In this document: in pieces, positions 62,337 through 64,000 of the stretch
Layout of the letters: the number at the start of each line of letters is the position of its first letter
How positions within the stretch are numbered: position 1 is the stretch's first letter
DNA from: NORP181 sp047623555
GTDB lineage: Bacteria > Pseudomonadota > Alphaproteobacteria > Rhodobacterales > Rhodobacteraceae
Length of the DNA: 64,000 bases
Assembly (NCBI GenBank): GCA_047623555.1
Contig: JBLHMP010000008.1
Coordinates: forward strand, 4,595 to 68,594
Reading direction: 5' to 3'
Notes under the pieces: model-generated
The model's database searches: none
Told to the model about the DNA's origin: nothing
What the model saw: the letters and a program-made list of their open reading frames with translations, nothing else
Program-made: the position numbers and the translations under genes

Positions 62337-62850
62337 GCCCGGCCCCGCGTCCCGGCATCAGAAAATGCCCCGAGGCCTGAGCAAACGGTTTATCGCGATT
62401 GTCTTGCCAGGCCTTGACCTGCACCGATGCATACCGCCGACCAGCCCGCGCAATTGTGGCCCGCGCATAGGCATCGCGCGGCAGGCCTGATCGCAGATAA
62501 TCCACGGTAAAATCAATGGTCTTGGGCAGGCGCGGCAGGTCGCCCTGCTGCATCAGCGCGGCATCAATGTCGCCGAATTCGATATCTTGCCACAGATGCG
62601 CCATGCTAAGAGTGATGATCGAGGTCACCTCCATAAACGCCGCCGTCACACCGCCGTGCAACGCGGGCAGGAACGGATTACCAATCAGCTTGTCGTCAAA
62701 GCGCAGGATGGCGGTCAACTCATCGCCATGCCGGTCAAATTCGATGCCCAGAAACCGAATGTAGGGCACACCGTCAACCAGGGCTGCAAGGGCGGCGTCA
62801 CGGCGTTGTTTAACCAGTTGGGCCGGTTCTGGCTTTTTGCGCGCGCTCAT
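62317..62850 (-). CDS. PaaI-family hotdog thioesterase (first of a pair)
   Basis: This 177-residue protein has a hotdog fold (about 20-160). FLGIEFDRHGDELTAILRFD, the substrate helix PALHGGVTAAFMEVTSIITL and IDFTVDYLRSGLPRDAYARA are typical of PaaI/acyl-CoA thioesterases. The motif LHGGVTAAFMEV carries the usual G-G with the acidic residue in the helix. It overlaps the MATE gene after it and the second thioesterase gene before it by four bases (ATGA). The acyl group is unknown. Confidence 0.86.
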   Translation of the reverse strand: MSARKKPEPAQLVKQRRDAALAALVDGVPYIRFLGIEFDRHGDELTAILRFDDKLIGNPFLPALHGGVTAAFMEVTSIITLSMAHLWQDIEFGDIDAALMQQGDLPRLPKTIDFTVDYLRSGLPRDAYARATIARAGRRYASVQVKAWQDNRDKPFAQASGHFLMPGRGAGHGDGHD

Positions 62851-63293
62851 TTGCCTTTGTCCAAAAAGGCGCCGGATTGGCTCTCGACGGTGAATGACCC
62901 GGATGCTGTGGCCACCGGATTACCGGTGTCCACGTCCGTCGCCGTAGCCCGCACAAACGCCACGGACCGGCCTACGTGATAACAGGTGGCGCGCGCAGTG
63001 ACGGCTTGGCCCGGCGTTGCGGCACGCATATAATCAATGCGCAAATCAATAGTGGCGGTGCCGGTGGGGCCCGACGGATGGCTCATCACGGCGGCACCGC
63101 AACAGGTGTCCATCACCGCACTGACCGCGCCGCCATGAATGACGCCGGTTTTGGGATCGCCAACGATATGATCGGCATAGGGCATCGTGATAGCAGCCTG
63201 ACCATTGCCAATTTCGGTCAATTCCATGCCCAACGCCCTGGCATGTGGGATCGCCTGAATAAACTGTCGCGCCATTTTTGTTTGGTCTGCCAA
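62847..63293 (-). CDS. PaaI-family hotdog thioesterase (second of a pair)
   Basis: This thioesterase of about 148 residues shows MPYADHIVGDPKTGVIHGGA, VSAVMDTCCGAAVMSHPSG and the C-terminal VASGSFTVES-like ATASGSFTVESQSG. I propose the TTG codon at 63293, with CAGGAG eight bases upstream, because the next ATG (63275) has no ribosome site and would remove the family's usual N-terminal residues; ATG 63275 remains possible. A 21-bp repeat overlaps this start region. The gene begins a three-gene unit thioesterase-thioesterase-MATE and is divergent from the MerR gene. Confidence 0.82.
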   Translation of the reverse strand: MADQTKMARQFIQAIPHARALGMELTEIGNGQAAITMPYADHIVGDPKTGVIHGGAVSAVMDTCCGAAVMSHPSGPTGTATIDLRIDYMRAATPGQAVTARATCYHVGRSVAFVRATATDVDTGNPVATASGSFTVESQSGAFLDKGK

Positions 63294-63303
63294 GGCTGAA
63301 ACT
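63283..63303. repeat. 21-bp direct repeat, copy 1
   Basis: A stretch containing GGTCTGCCAAGGCTGAAACT covers the thioesterase start region here and recurs exactly at 63851-63871, 568 bases away in the same orientation. The two copies bracket the MerR gene. Confidence 0.8.
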
Positions 63304-63416
63304 CCTGCACCGGGGTGTTTCACCTTTTTGAACAGTCTCACGCCCAAAGGGCAAGCCTGCCTGTTGCGCTTGGACACACAACGACGTACCGTCAACTGAC
63401 CAAAAACGAGGTTGGA

Positions 63417-63785
63417 ATGTCAGACGATCGAGTGTCTTTCAAAGAGATGTGCGCCCGCTTTGAAGTTACCCCACGGACGTTGCGCTATTATGAGTATATT
63501 GAACTGCTGCAGCCGGACCGGGAAAACCGGTCGCGGTTCTATGGCTCACGTGAATGTGCCCGGATGGAGCTGATTCTGCGCGGTCGGAAATTTGGCTTTC
63601 AATTGGAAGAAATCCGCCAGTGGTTGATGATCTATGAAAATGACGGCACTGCGGCACAAAACCGGGCGTTTCTTGAAATGGCCAATCGTCAGATCATTGA
63701 GCTGACCAGCCAGCGCTCACAAATTGACGAAGCCCTGGGCGAGTTGACCAATTTACGCGATGAGACAGCCAAAGTGGTAGGATAG
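63417..63785 (+). CDS. MerR-family transcriptional regulator
   Basis: This regulator of about 122 residues has the N-terminal winged HTH typical of MerR (FKEMCARFEVTPRTLRYYEY, RSRFYGSRECARMELILRGR) and a C-terminal coiled-coil helix (MANRQIIELTSQRSQIDEAL) for dimerisation. There are no metal-binding Cys, so an organic or lipid-type signal is likely; similar proteins control acyl-CoA metabolism in alphaproteobacteria. ATG 63417 gives the standard start; the frame extends 34 codons upstream without support. It is divergent from the thioesterases, which are possible targets. Confidence 0.85.
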   Translation: MSDDRVSFKEMCARFEVTPRTLRYYEYIELLQPDRENRSRFYGSRECARMELILRGRKFGFQLEEIRQWLMIYENDGTAAQNRAFLEMANRQIIELTSQRSQIDEALGELTNLRDETAKVVG

Positions 63786-63850
63786 AGCCCGTTCAGCCCC
63801 CAGCCTGCCCCCCTGTCTGTCCAGCCAGATAGCCCAGCAAGCTGTTTTCA

Positions 63851-63871
63851 TGGTCTGCCAAGGCTGAAACT
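63851..63871. repeat. 21-bp direct repeat, copy 2
   Basis: An exact copy of the sequence at 63283-63303 lies in the non-coding stretch after the MerR gene. Here it is not part of a gene, which suggests that it was duplicated from the thioesterase start region. Confidence 0.8.
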
Positions 63872-63940
63872 GTCTATTGAAAATAAAGGTATACTGCGCG
63901 TCCTTAAGAACCCGAAGAAGTTGTTGATGTTCGAGGGGAA

Positions 63941-64000
63941 ATGGATTCTCCTTCGGCTATGATCTGCCCCAAATTTCTTTCCCAAGAAGACCGTCGTGAA
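63941..64000 (+). CDS. Start of an unidentified frame, possibly an IS630-type transposase (partial)
   Basis: From ATG 63941 twenty codons stay open to the window edge (MDSPSAMICPKFLSQEDRRE), with GAGGGGA just upstream. The opening, especially PKFLSQEDRRE, reminds me of N-termini of IS630-family transposases in Rhodobacterales. With twenty residues this is only a suggestion; terminal inverted repeats could not be identified. Confidence 0.3.
   Translation, partial: MDSPSAMICPKFLSQEDRRE

Overview
The window is a gene-dense stretch of chromosome (about 60 protein genes, no rRNA, tRNA, CRISPR array or complete mobile element seen) from an alphaproteobacterium, most likely a marine Rhodobacterales / roseobacter-type heterotroph. 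This rests on the FDH3-type formate dehydrogenase, the RutR-controlled reductive pyrimidine pathway, the RpoH and CarD types, the SUV3-like helicase, the MHYT-LytTR/cox cluster and the roseobacter-like intergenic element CCTCCGGCGGGGATAT. G+C looks like roughly 55-60% by eye; this was not computed.

Layout: 1-2.9 kb, formate dehydrogenase beta and gamma subunits, a 41-codon membrane peptide and an HTH protein fused to a periplasmic-binding-like domain. 3.0-5.3 kb, convergent tungstate importer tupBCA. 5.5-15.6 kb, reductive pyrimidine catabolism: preT-preA, a divergent RutR-like regulator, an M20-family ureidopropionase/carbamoylase, dihydropyrimidinase and a four-gene ABC importer. An exact RutR operator lies between the regulator and the hydrolase, and a degenerate one lies upstream of preT. 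15.6-22 kb, a hypothetical protein, a glycosyltransferase-like protein, metY, a SIMPL protein and an 809-residue PilM/GspL-to-PilP-like protein. 22-28 kb, hppD with a divergent Lrp regulator, a Kef-type antiporter and divergent cobT/cobS. 27.9-33 kb, carD, fdxA, an S4 protein, an SUV3-like helicase and a TPR protein. 33-41 kb, SCP2, lysophospholipase, pepF, a frameshifted HNH nuclease, membrane dipeptidase, rpoH, a DUF454 protein and a LysR regulator. 41-45.4 kb, a probable operon of an alpha/beta hydrolase, a flavin reductase with an extra C-terminal domain, a luciferase-like monooxygenase and an aldehyde dehydrogenase, divergent from the LysR gene; its substrate is unknown. 45.5-54.4 kb, an aerobic CO dehydrogenase cluster (MHYT-LytTR regulator, coxM, coxS, form I coxL, a RidA-family gene, coxD, coxE, coxF, coxG). 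54.4-58.3 kb, SRAP protein, 5'-nucleotidase, DUF952 protein and pyrD. 58.3-60.7 kb, two decayed genes back to back (an outer-membrane transporter and a sulfatase). 61-64 kb, a MATE exporter, two hotdog thioesterases, a MerR regulator and, at the edge, the possible start of a transposase.

Together the genes suggest a nutritionally flexible heterotroph that draws extra energy from formate and CO, imports the metal for its oxidoreductases, and takes nitrogen from pyrimidines. The most interesting items are the tungsten-sensing/formate dehydrogenase neighbourhood, the RutR regulon with sites readable in the sequence, the uncharacterised flavin-monooxygenase operon, and the form I cox cluster with an inserted ridA gene and a very stable hairpin between structural and maturation genes. 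I did not find a wholly novel system that I could defend from sequence alone.
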